This document shows, in pieces, positions 10,858 through 20,224 of a stretch of 64,000 bases of DNA. Origin of the DNA: Liquidambar formosana (Eukaryota; Streptophyta; Magnoliopsida; Saxifragales; Altingiaceae); contig CM077828.1 of NCBI GenBank assembly GCA_039720395.1, positions 28,702,069 through 28,766,068 on the forward strand, read 5' to 3'. The notes beneath the pieces were generated by a model that saw only the letters and a program-made list of their open reading frames with translations, had not been told where the DNA came from and did not search any database. The first letter of the stretch is position 1. Each line of letters starts with the position of its first letter. Made by a program: the position numbers and the translations under genes.

Positions 10858-11092
10858 ATCAATGTTTGGAATTAATAGCTTTTTATTGTAATCTGTTTGA
10901 GCCTGTTGTTAGTTTATTTATTCTTGTTTATTTGTTAAGTGTTTCAATTGTTAGTTAAGTTATTTTAATTTATCTGCAAACCTTAAAACAACCTTGAATA
11001 GGGAGTACTAAGGCCTTGACTTTGTCGAAAGGTAGCCAGTTGGAGCTTGTGTCCTTTCGTTTGAGTCGGCAACTTTGTAGGAAAACCTAGTC

Positions 11093-11694
11093 ATGGAAGA
11101 TTTAGGGTGCATAGGTAAGAAAAATAATCAAACTAATGATTATAAACAATTAGCACATGTACAAGATAAAGACGCTAATATAGGCAATATTAGCAGAACA
11201 TTAAATTATGTTGTAGATAACTTATCTGGTATGTTTAGTAAATTAGTAAATATTGAGAAAAATCAAGAAAAAATATATGATAAAGTAAATATGTTAAGTG
11301 AAATTCAAAATATAGACCTAAAGGATGAACAAAAAGTTTAATTCAAGTCTAGAAAATAATCTGAAAAACAATTCAGATAATGTATTAGTACTAAAAGAAA
11401 ATTCTTGTGAAGAAATTCCGAGATTATATTTTGGAACTGAAATCATGATGTTTAAAACTGATAAATATCAAAAAGACTTTGAAGCGATCAAAGAAATTTT
11501 AGAATATTGGAAAACCTGATATATTAAAGAAGAAAATTACGATGAACGTAATAAACTTTTAAAACAGATGCAAGAATTATATTCAACTAATGAAGAATTA
11601 ATGACTGAATATAATTATGACTTAACTCTTCAACTAGAAGAGTCAAGTGAATCAGATAAAGAATCTGATATATCTTTTATGCCAAACAGCGTAA
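11093..11694 (+). pseudogene. Broken retroelement/pararetrovirus-like ORF, left arm
   Basis: First ORF after the primer-binding motif. It starts with ATG at 11093 and is Lys/Asn/Glu-rich with heptad-like spacing, suggesting a coiled coil. The C-terminal part is acidic and Ser/Asp/Glu-rich. A 1-bp deletion near 11325 and an in-frame TGA near 11517 break it relative to the right arm. I do not recognise the family with certainty; a small coiled-coil protein of a plant pararetrovirus or a retroelement gag-like product is possible. It has no RT, protease or zinc knuckle. Confidence 0.55.
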
Positions 11695-11735
11695 TTTTAC
11701 TGGCTCGTCTTCTTCATCATCTGAACTTTCTTCTT

Positions 11736-12339
11736 TTACGCTGTTTGGCATAAAAGATATATCAGATTCTTTATCTGATTCACTTGACTCTTTTAGTTGA
11801 AGAGCTAAGTCATAATTATATTCAATCATTAATTCTTCATTACCTGAATATAATTCTTGCATCTGTTTTAGAAGTTTATTACATTCATCGTAATTTTCTT
11901 CTTTAATATATTGGATTTTCCAATATTCTAAAATTTCTTTGATTCCTTCAAAGTCTTTTCGATATTTATCAGTTTTAAACATCATGATTTCAGTTCCAAA
12001 ATATAATCTCGGAATCTCTTTACAAGAACTTTCTTTTAGTACTAATACATTATCTAAATTGTTTTTTAGATTATTTTCTAGACTTTGGATTAAACTTTTT
12101 GTTTCATCCTTTAGGTCTATATTTTGAATTTCACTTAACATATTAACTTTATCATATATTTTTTCTTGATTTTTCTCAATATTTACTAATTTACTAAACA
12201 TACCAGATAAGTTATCTACAACATAATTTAATGTTCTGCTAATATTGCCTATATTAGCATCTTTATCTTGTACATGTGCTAAATGTTTATAATCATTAGT
12301 TTGATTATTTTTTTTACCTACTGCACCCTAAATCTTCCA
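11736..12339 (-). pseudogene. Broken retroelement/pararetrovirus-like ORF, right arm
   Basis: Mirror copy of 11093-11694. The ATG at about 12339 is followed after eight codons by a stop, but the remainder is open from 12201 through the central spacer to 11677, giving 174 codons with the acidic tail. It lacks the two internal lesions of the left arm, so the arms have decayed independently since the palindrome formed. Function not assigned. Confidence 0.55.
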
Positions 12340-12574
12340 TGACTAGGTTTTCCTACAAAGTTGCCGACTCAAACAAAAGGACACAAGCTCAACTGGCTAC
12401 CTTTCAACAAAGTCAAAGCCTCGGTACTCCTTATTCAAGGTTGTCTTAAGGTTTGCAGATAAATTAAAATAACTTAACTAACAATTAAAACACTTAACAA
12501 ATAAACAAGAATAAATAAACTAACAACAGGCTCAAACAGATTACAATAAAAAGCTATTAATTCCAAACACTGAC

Positions 12575-12586
12575 GCTCTGATACCA
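12575..12586 (-). other. tRNA-Met-type primer-binding site (right arm)
   Basis: GCTCTGATACCA, exact reverse complement of the motif at 10846-10857. Confidence 0.7.
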
Positions 12587-12958
12587 TTAACAAAACTACC
12601 ACTCAGTAGTACAGGAACTTAAGCTCTTTTTTTTTTTTTTTTATTTTATTTTTATTTTTTATATCAAGCACAATATGAAACACATGAAAGAAAACTTAAA
12701 GTAACAATTATACACTACGGGAGAAAAGCATAATCAACAACTATCCTATTATATAGATATAATCATTACAATATTATAAACATGAAACATGTGTTTTCTT
12801 ACTGATTGTAAGAGTCAAACAAACAGGATTATAGGAGTGGTTTTATCAAAACAAAGAAATAAACAAGAATGGCATTCACCGATTCTGGGGGATAAAAACG
12901 GTCTTTTTTCCGTTGAATGGGTCAAATCGGGGCGTATATTGCCATCCCTACCTACAGC

Positions 12959-13910
12959 TCAGGGCAGCCTCCTCTTTAGCTCCACCTTTGGATATATGCA
13001 TATTCTAGATGTTTGAATGTTTAAGTTGCAGTTTGTGCTCTAATAATGGAGTACTGCATGTAATAAATTTGCTTGCATAATATCACATGTGGTGTCTTAA
13101 ATTGTTTTTTTATGGGTGTTGCTCTCTTTTTTTTTTTTTTTTTTTAATTTTATTTTTAGGACGGTGCTATAGGTAGCAACAAAATACAATAACAAAATAC
13201 AGTACTAACGTGACATTCTCCAATATACAGTCATTCTCCAATATCATTCTGAACAACTCTGTATAAGAAAGATTTTTTAATATCTGTCGCTTGAATGGAG
13301 TTTTTGGTTATTTTTCATAAAATATTCTACAAAAATGAAACAAAGACTGTAAATGATAAAAACAATCCAATTAAATACCAGATTTTTGAGAAATTTCCTT
13401 CTTCAAAGTTTATTTTATTTTATTTTTATTTTTTTGCCGAACGATAAGAATAGACAAATAACCATGCGAAGTTTTTAGTAGAGAACATGCCTAGTTTTTG
13501 TAGCAACTTTTTATATTTTTCATAAAATCTTAAAAAATATAAACTAAATAAAAAATACAAATGAATTTTTGTAGTGACATTAGCGTGTCTCATACAACTA
13601 ATTTAAATAAATAAGTACATAAATTGTAGTATTTGAATAAGCATTAGCATTTTTTAAGGTTTTCTTTCCTTTTCGCTTCTAATTAATGAACAAGATAAAA
13701 TAAAATAAAATATCGGGATAAATTTATTGGACTTATTTACCGACAAAGGTCGCATGCATATTCACACGTGTCAAGCCAGATACGTCACTCGGATACGCAG
13801 AGGTATGTTCTTCCCCGTGCCAGTGTCAGTACTGTGTCGCGGTCCCCTCGAGTGCACCGGAGCTGCCGGTGGCTGGCTGGAGTTGGAACCATGGGACTTC
13901 ATCTTGCCCA
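12959..13910. other. Intergenic region with AT-rich inverted-repeat element
   Basis: Flank shared with 59595-60482 and 61757-61821. At about 13160-13600 an AT-rich stretch resembles the foldback MITE family (for example CATTCTGAACAACTCTGTATAAG), but its ends could not be fixed. The site CCTCGAGT at 13846-13853 is the unoccupied target of the hAT element in the right copy. No gene seen. Confidence 0.5.
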
Positions 13911-13918
13911 TATAAATA
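13911..13918 (+). promoter_or_regulatory. TATA box of the truncated P450 (left copy)
   Basis: TATAAATA 40 bases before the ATG at 13958. It is conserved at 61822-61829 in the right copy. Confidence 0.65.
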
Positions 13919-13957
13919 CCTAGGCATATATTCATTTAGGCTTATACACTGAGAAAA

Positions 13958-14352
13958 ATGTCCAGTTTTCTGCAATTGTTACTGCAAGAAGTACCCTCGT
14001 TTTTATTCCATCCAATACCCTTCTCTGTTTTCTCCTCTCCTTCGCATTCATCCTTTTCAAATGGCTCCTCACTCCTCCTCCACCCCTCAAAAACCTACCA
14101 CCCTCACCACCAAGGCTTCCAATCATTGGAAACCTCCACCAACTAGGCTTATACCCACACCGATCACTCCGATTTTTATCTCAATGCCATGGCCCAGTCA
14201 TGCTCCTTCACTTTGGCAGCGTGCCAATACTCATTGTCTCATCCGCAGACGCTGCACGTGAGATAATGAAAAAGCATGATCTAATCTTCTCGAACAGACC
14301 CAAGTTAAGTGATAACATTGGCAGGAAACTAATATGCAAACCAAACTCTTAG
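13958..14352 (+). pseudogene. Truncated, frameshifted CYP71A-like P450 (left copy)
   Basis: Start of a third P450 type: hydrophobic N-terminus, proline hinge and the region up to about [14 protein letters not shown], that is, only the first quarter of a P450. The C-helix, I-helix and heme loop are missing and not found downstream. A 1-bp difference near 14036 (CTCCTCTCC versus CTCCTTCTTC in the right copy) shifts the frame, so only about 26 codons read correctly. Truncation is shared with 61869-62264 and therefore preceded the segment duplication. Confidence 0.85.
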
Positions 14353-15355
14353 ACACTGCTTTAAAAAAAAATGTATTCTAACTGAAATTTTGGGAAGAAA
14401 AAATGCATTTAATTGACAGTGCAGAAAAATCTGAACAATCAATCCCATAAGCATATTTCTTTCTCCTGATATCCTATCCTAACCAAAGAATGATATAAAA
14501 TGTCTGGATTTCCCAAAGCTACATGATTACGTGCATAAAATCATTAGAAATCAATATCACATATTATATAGGTTTTAAAACCTACATTATCTAATTCCAA
14601 GAAGCAGTAGGCATGAAGCCTAGTCTGTTATTAAGAAAGCTAACCCACACCAAATTCAAATCAAATACGGAACACCCAACTGTCCAGAATTGACAATAAA
14701 AGTCCTATTTTATAGGCAATATCTTCACATCCTAGGATAATTTCAGAAGAGCAGGTTTTAGGATTCATATTCAAGAGGATTTTGCGCAAAGGGTTTAAAC
14801 TAGCTGCCAACGTGACACAAAACTCCTCCTTTATTCAGGTTTGGGCAAGCAATCTAATAGAAAGGAACTGGAGTTCTAAACTTGTCTTTGATATTAAGAT
14901 TTTATGTAGGTTACAGAATTCTAATTTTAAATAGTAAGAAACCTTTTTGGTCAAAGACTTCACCTAGTTGCTCAATATTAGAGATATTCATCCTCACTTG
15001 AGTAATTTTTAAACAGTAAGAAGTGTTTAATTAAAAAATACCAGTAATAATTTATTTGCAGTGACCAGATGTTAGTTTGGTGGTTCATGGAGACCACAAA
15101 CCAAACTCACAATCTACTAGGAGGCAAAAAAAAAAAAAAAAAAAAAAACTCACAATCTAAGAGAAGCAGTTTATGATAAGGCACAGTTGAATATCTGACC
15201 CAAGGTGAAGAGAGAGGTTAGAAGGTACTAAATGAATGTACCAGCACTAGATCTACGTTATCTTCTCTTAAGCTATATACTACAGGACATGAACTTGTCT
15301 AGGGTCTTAAGAATTTACATAGTGGCACATTTTAAAGTATTCATCAAATTAGTTA
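14353..15355. other. Intergenic region after the truncated P450
   Basis: Unique-looking AT-rich DNA shared with 62265-63263, with a poly-A tract at 15128-15147. I searched for the missing P450 exons on both strands and saw none. Confidence 0.5.
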
Positions 15356-15679
15356 GAGCATCTCCAACCCAAGAAACCTATTTTGGTGAGCTAAAAGCTA
15401 TTTTTAGCTCAAAAAGTGTAAAAATAGCTCTTTGCAGTAAAGTGGTTGCTCCAATGCAGCAAAAGTTATTTTTTAGCTCACCTAGTTTTTCTTCTTTCCA
15501 ACTACCATTCCCCACATGGCCAAATAGCTCAGAACTAAACTAAGAGCCAAATTTGGCTTTCAGTTTAGCTCCGAGCTATTTTAGCTCACCATTTAAATCT
15601 CCCATTGGAGAAGGCCCTTTAGAGCTAAAAGTCATTTATAGCTTCAGCTCACACTATAGCTCTCCCATTGGAGATGCTC
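15356..15679. mobile_element. MITE with GAGCATCTCCAA ends and TTA target duplication (left copy)
   Basis: A 324-bp element. The left end reads GAGCATCTCCAACCC and the right end is its inverse (TTGGAGATGCTC). The trinucleotide TTA flanks both sides, which suits Tourist/PIF-Harbinger elements. The subterminal regions are full of TAGCTC/GAGCTA motifs. Open frames across it (15232-15741) are MITE sequence, not genes. The same element sits at 63264-63587. Confidence 0.75.
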
Positions 15680-16914
15680 TTAAGTGCAACTCGGAAAGAA
15701 ATCAGCATTCTTTAGGTTCCGGCCTTTTATTTGATAGGTAACATCGCTGAAGTGTATAATCAGATTTGACTATGAAGGAGGCACACACCCTTCACTGTCT
15801 CCGAAAGCTATGTCTGGCATCTTGATCAGCTTACGTTATCGCACAAAAGCCAACTTGAAGAGATGTGACCATCTCTACCAAAAAAATAAAAATAAAAATA
15901 AAAAACAAAAAAACAAAGAGCTGTGTCTTTTGGGGTTTTGTTTAGTGTACTAGAGGTCCCAGCAGTGTTCTTTCTACTTGTGTTCTGAGCAGTTTATAGG
16001 AGTTTTGATTAAGAATGGAACCCATGAGGAGACTGTGTTGTCTTTTTATGCGGTACCATTTTGTTTATATAAAAAGATGTCAAGACAAACTACTCATTGG
16101 AAGTCCATGCACAAATCTTTCTAGCACCTGTATGATTGTACAGGCAGCTATGAAGTTTCCTTCTACAAAGCTGCTGCTTACAAATGCTCTTTAGACTGTC
16201 ACTGAAGTTTCCATTTTGAGTTAAAATACCCTGCCTATATAAAGTTTCCATTTTGTTTGCATACCTTCCCATGGCCAATTGTAGACTTCTGTTGAAGCAA
16301 TAAATAAATGGTCTCTCTCAATGCACCTTTAATGTTACCCTACTCCATCTTTAAGACTTTCTCATTTAAGTTGTGTTGGTGCATGTGTGCTTTCTCTGCA
16401 AGGAAAATTGGCTGACTTACTTCGCCAACAAGCAGCAAGCAACTGCCCAACAGTTATTACTTCTGGACCATGTCACCTACGCAGCTAACTAGGACCTAAG
16501 TTGATATACAAATGGATATTATCATGCCCATGTACAAATATAACTTGCTTGGAGGAAATTGAAGCTAATCACATCAGTTTCAATAAAAAAAATTCCAGCC
16601 CAAGCAAAAAATTAAATATGCCATGGAAAGATTGTTAAGAAGTGCATTTGTTCTTCTTTGAGAGAGGAACAATATTGAACAATACAGCAAAAATCTAGAA
16701 AGTTTACAAATTATCCAGGACACTACTACTAGTAGTAGCAGCAGTAATACTACTATTACCATCAAAATTTTCAGCTCAAAAGCATTAAGAATTTCTTTAA
16801 TGATATCCCAATTTGATTTTATGAATGAAATATAATTTTTTTAAAGGCAAAAAATAAAAAATTCAGCCTTAATCCAATAACAGCACTTAAGATGGTAAGG
16901 CAAGAAAAAGTTAC
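15680..16914. other. Intergenic region / possible intron 1 of the carrier gene
   Basis: Shared with the right copy up to about 16093, where the window's right edge cuts the comparison. It would be intron or 3' sequence of the ADP/ATP-carrier exon at 16915, but no second exon (expected to encode a QANVIRYFPTQ-like stretch) was seen. An (AGT/AGC)n tract lies at about 16725-16750. Confidence 0.45.
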
Positions 16915-17134
16915 CTCTCCAAAAGGACAACAGGCCTTCCTCTCTCAAGACCCTTCGAAAGCAATTACCAACACCCATATAAGGTCTCTTGAGTTTTCCC
17001 CTCTTTAGCATCTCTCCCTGATTTTGCAACAAAAGTTTCACTCTTTCAATAGGGGCCACTGCACTCTTTGATATTATTGCTGCCATCCCTCCCATAACAA
17101 AATCTACAGAGAATCTCTCTGTTTGCATCACCAT
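16915..17134 (-). CDS. ADP/ATP carrier-like protein (ER-ANT1-like), first coding exon only
   Basis: Translation from ATG 17134 gives the first repeat of a mitochondrial-carrier-family nucleotide exchanger: FSVDFVMGGMAA, then the carrier signature PIERVKLLLQNQ, then a matrix-loop region ending LSFWRG. The order and spacing match ADP/ATP carriers, and the wording around NQGEM and GNCF is closest to the endoplasmic-reticulum adenylate carrier ER-ANT1, from memory of the family. The exon ends AGAG|GTAACT at 16915. The minus strand has an acceptor (TTCTGCAG|GAGTGG) at 17155, just before the ATG, implying a 5'-UTR intron. No second coding exon was found to the left, so the gene has a long intron or has been cut by rearrangement. 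An antiporter needs three such repeats; this exon alone is not functional. Confidence 0.75.
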
Positions 17135-17548
17135 CCCTGCTCTCTCTTTCCACTCCTGCAGAAGTAATCACAAACAAATTTATGGAAAGAAGCGAGAGCA
17201 ATGCTAGATACTCATAGATAGGCCATTGCACAATGCTGGTTCCACTAAGAGTGGCCTTGGGAGGTGTGAGCTGGAAATGGTCCTAAAATTTGTTTTCTTA
17301 ATACAAAACGGCCACTCTCAAGACTCAAATCTGCACCTTGTGCCTTGTAGAGTATGTTAAGGCTATTTAATCCTCTTTTTGTGCATATTTTTCATCATTG
17401 TTTTCCAGTTATGTTTAAAGGGGTCAACAAAAACAATTGGTAGCCTTAGATGGCCAATGTAAAACTTATAGTCATACTTTAAGAACATGGATCTTAAACG
17501 GAAAATAGTCAAGGTGTTCCCCACTAACAACACGCTTGGCGAAAAATG

Positions 17549-17880
17549 ATTTATGTAGCCGACCCCACGTAGTTGGGATTAAGGCTTTGTTGAGTTGAGT
17601 TGAGTTGATTTTAAAGACATTAACAACCCGTAAATCAAATCAGGAAAAAAAAAATCCGATTTTCAGTCAAACGATTGCCTGGTGGAAATTAAGCCTTGCC
17701 TGGTCGGATTTCTCCTTGCCATAGAGGTTTACTTAAGTCTAGACAGCGTGAAGCTGCAGGTTTGAGTCCTGAGAGTGACCACTTTGAACAAAAAACTAAA
17801 GGTTAGAACTTAGAACCATATCCAACAAACCCATCCCAGGAGCTTGCTTAGCGCACAGGACCAACGCTAGGTAATGTTCT
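17549..17880. repeat. Probable SINE/LINE-tail remnants
   Basis: 17549-17608 contains ATGTAGCCGACCCCACGTAG and ends in a (TTGAG)n tail, a sequence type seen at 3' ends of plant retroposons. 17759-17769 reads GGTTTGAGTCC, close to a pol III B box, as in tRNA-derived SINEs. Ends and target duplications were not resolved. Confidence 0.4.
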
Positions 17881-18640
17881 TTTTATATGGGTTGGTAAGG
17901 AAGTATGTTGGTAGATATATTTCAATTACGTGTTGAACAGATTGTGGAAATGGGGCAGAGCTTGTAGACAGATGAGATAGTTAGGATTTAGGAACTCAGG
18001 ATAAATAGTTAGTTTAAAATATTGGCTGAATTGTGGGTTATTTGGAGACAAAAAATGAGGTCTTTTTAGCCAAAAGTGCGTGGTTAAAAATCACAAAGTT
18101 TTAATTTTCCCATAAATTGGCCAGTTCTCTAAATAAAATAAAAAATAAAAAAAAAAAATCAAATCAATCACACTGGAAAGATGGAGATTAGTAAAATAGG
18201 AAGAAGGGATGATTAGGGGTCTGTAAAATTATTTGAAAATCTCTCTAGGAAGGGTGTGAGAACACCTTTGTTGGTTGGCTTGGTTTTGATTTCACTGATA
18301 GATAGGCCAAAGGATTCGGTTGGAGAGGATGTGTAAAAGCCATTTGCCCAGCAATGTACAAACAAAGCCCAGCTGATTTGAACCTTCCACCCCATTTGCC
18401 CAGCTGTTCATCTCAATTCAACACAACGCAAACCATCCTCCAAATCCAACCACAACAACACAGCGAAAATGGGGTGCAGCCAAAAAACGCATACACGGCA
18501 TATATATATATATGAATGTGAAGAAAAAAATAATGAAAAACACACGTCCACTTCCTCTTATAGATCTAAAAGACTAAAATAATTTCTAATCTCCATATGT
18601 GGTGAGATAAGAACAAATAGAAGGGAAAAAAAACACAGAT
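17881..18640. other. Probable 5'-UTR intron of the carrier gene
   Basis: AT-rich, no credible ORF. If the GC-rich leader near 18.7 kb belongs to the carrier exon at 16915-17134, this stretch is its leader intron. Confidence 0.35.
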
Positions 18641-18890
18641 ACGAAGCTTTGGAGAAAAGGGGAGAAAGAGTTAGAGGAAGAGTTGAAGCAACGAAACGAG
18701 AGAGACAGAGAGAGAACCTGTATCCGGCGGCAGCAGGCGAGATGTGGGTCCAAGTGTGGCGAACGTGAGAAGTGGCGGCGGTGGCAGCGAGGGTGAGAGG
18801 AGGGGAGGAGAGAGGATACGGAGGGGGAGCTCGCGGCCGACTGAAAGGCAACGGATTGGCTGGCTGACGCCGACGAACGGTGGTGCGTAC
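18641..18890 (-). promoter_or_regulatory. GC-rich promoter/5' leader, probably of the ADP/ATP-carrier gene
   Basis: The only CpG- and GC-rich block in the window. On the minus strand it has a CCAAT motif, then CT-rich leader DNA, and a possible donor GGATACAG|GTTCTC near 18721. This is typical of a housekeeping plant gene start, and the orientation matches the carrier exon 1.5 kb away. The assignment is inference. Confidence 0.45.
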
Positions 18891-20224
18891 TTTTATTTGA
18901 TTATTTACTTATTTTTCTGTTGCCCAGAAAATCACAAAGCAGTGTGTAATTTTACTTTATTTATATTTGCTACCTGCCAAATCCGTTTGACATTGAGCAT
19001 TTTTTATTGGAATGAAAATTTTTAATTCTCGGTTTCTAAATTTAAAAAAGAAAAAAAATCGTGGTGCCACTGTTTTTGCTTTATCCGGTTATAATTTTTT
19101 ACTACACAATGATTTGTTTGATAATGAGTAAAATTTAATCATATTAAATTTTTATTTTTTATTATCTTACAATTATCTCGTGAATCTCATAGTGAGAAAA
19201 ACTCTATCACATTAAATTTCTTAATTATCTGATCATTGTATTTTTTAAATTCAATGACTTAAGTGTTATGTTAAAATATCAATTTTAGATGTAAATTTTT
19301 GAGAATATCAAATGTATTCGTACAGACACTAACAAAAAAAATATCAATTTTAGATGTAAATTTTTTCCATAAAAATTCTACATGTAAATTGCCGACCTTT
19401 CTAAATAATCCAATTTGATGGGCTAAAAAGCCTTCTATAGGGTGATGCAGAAAATATGTGGTGCACAAGTGGGCATCCACACCTTATCTCCTTTTGATTT
19501 TTAGGGACAACTACCCATCGGATGCTTCTTGTTAACAGTGCCTGGTTGACTTTTAATAAAAGGTTAATTCATTTGTTTGTCTTTCTTTCTTTTTTTATTT
19601 TATTTTATTTTTATTTTATTTTTATTTTTTTCCAAGTGAATATAGAAATTATTTTTTCAAATATCAGTTTTTGGATTGGGTCCTGATTTCCTGATTTCCC
19701 GATTTCCCATCCTAAATCAACCTGCCCATTATGGCATTAACCCATTTAATGATGATTCTGACCATTTTCTTCTCTATGGGGCCTTGGTGATTCACCATAT
19801 TTGGAAGGGGTTAAGGTCCCCTCTACTCCACTTTCCTATATTAATTTTCTCCATTCTGCATCAAGATGCTACCATCCGGCAGTGAAGGTGAATCAAGGAT
19901 CATATCAATGACCCACCACCTCGTAGGTTGCTCTTAATACATGGTGTATACACAAGAAGGAAAAATTTTAGTTCAACGAGCTTAACCTTTTTATTGTCTT
20001 TCCAAAACATGCTTAAAATGGTTTTTGGACGGTCGAATTGAAATCAATTAGTTCAACCGATTTAATTTTTTTGTACACCTGAAATAGGTCTCAATTCACT
20101 CTTTAATCTTATTCTAAAATGTTAAAACGAAAAACAGAAATACATTGTGACGAGAGAAAACAAGAAAATTAAAGAAAAGATGCATCACATTTGACAGCAC
20201 AACCCAGGCTTCTTGACTAATGAA
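18891..20224. other. Intergenic region
   Basis: AT-rich spacer with a duplicated motif ATATCAATTTTAGATGTAAATTTTT at about 19276 and 19340, and (TTTTA)n tracts near 19600. No gene or mobile element with defined ends seen. Confidence 0.45.

Larger units (their letters stand above)
10490..12950. mobile_element. Giant palindromic (foldback) element with hAT-like ends and retroelement/pararetrovirus-like cargo
   Basis: A 2,461-bp insertion flanked by the 8-bp duplication CCTACAGC (10482-10489, 12951-12958). The right duplicate has an uninterrupted site (CCTACGAC, 59587-59594). Terminal inverted repeats are TACAGATGGCAATATACGCC and TAGGGATGGCAATATACGCC; these and the 8-bp duplication suit the hAT superfamily. 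The whole element is two near-identical inverted arms, 10490-11694 and 11736-12950, around a 41-bp centre. Each arm holds, reading inward, a TATA box, AATAAA, a TGGTATCAGAGC primer-binding motif and a broken ORF. No transposase. It is either a non-autonomous hAT foldback element that captured cargo, or an inverted integration of viral-like DNA. Transcription across it would form a very long hairpin RNA. Confidence 0.82.

Noticed and set aside
10490..12950. Reading the palindrome as an LTR retrotransposon
   Set aside because: There are no direct LTRs, the sequence before the primer-binding motif does not end in CA, the target duplication is 8 bp, not 5, and the repeats are inverted, not direct.
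15232..15741. Two ORFs conserved in both duplicates (also 63140-63649)
   Set aside because: They run across the TTA-flanked MITE; conservation reflects recent duplication, and the residues are those of TAGCTC-type repeats.
18558..19025. ORFs of 93-97 codons on both strands in the GC-rich block
   Set aside because: Low-complexity Pro/Ser/Ala or Gly/Arg frames in what looks like a promoter and CT-rich leader; no conserved motif.
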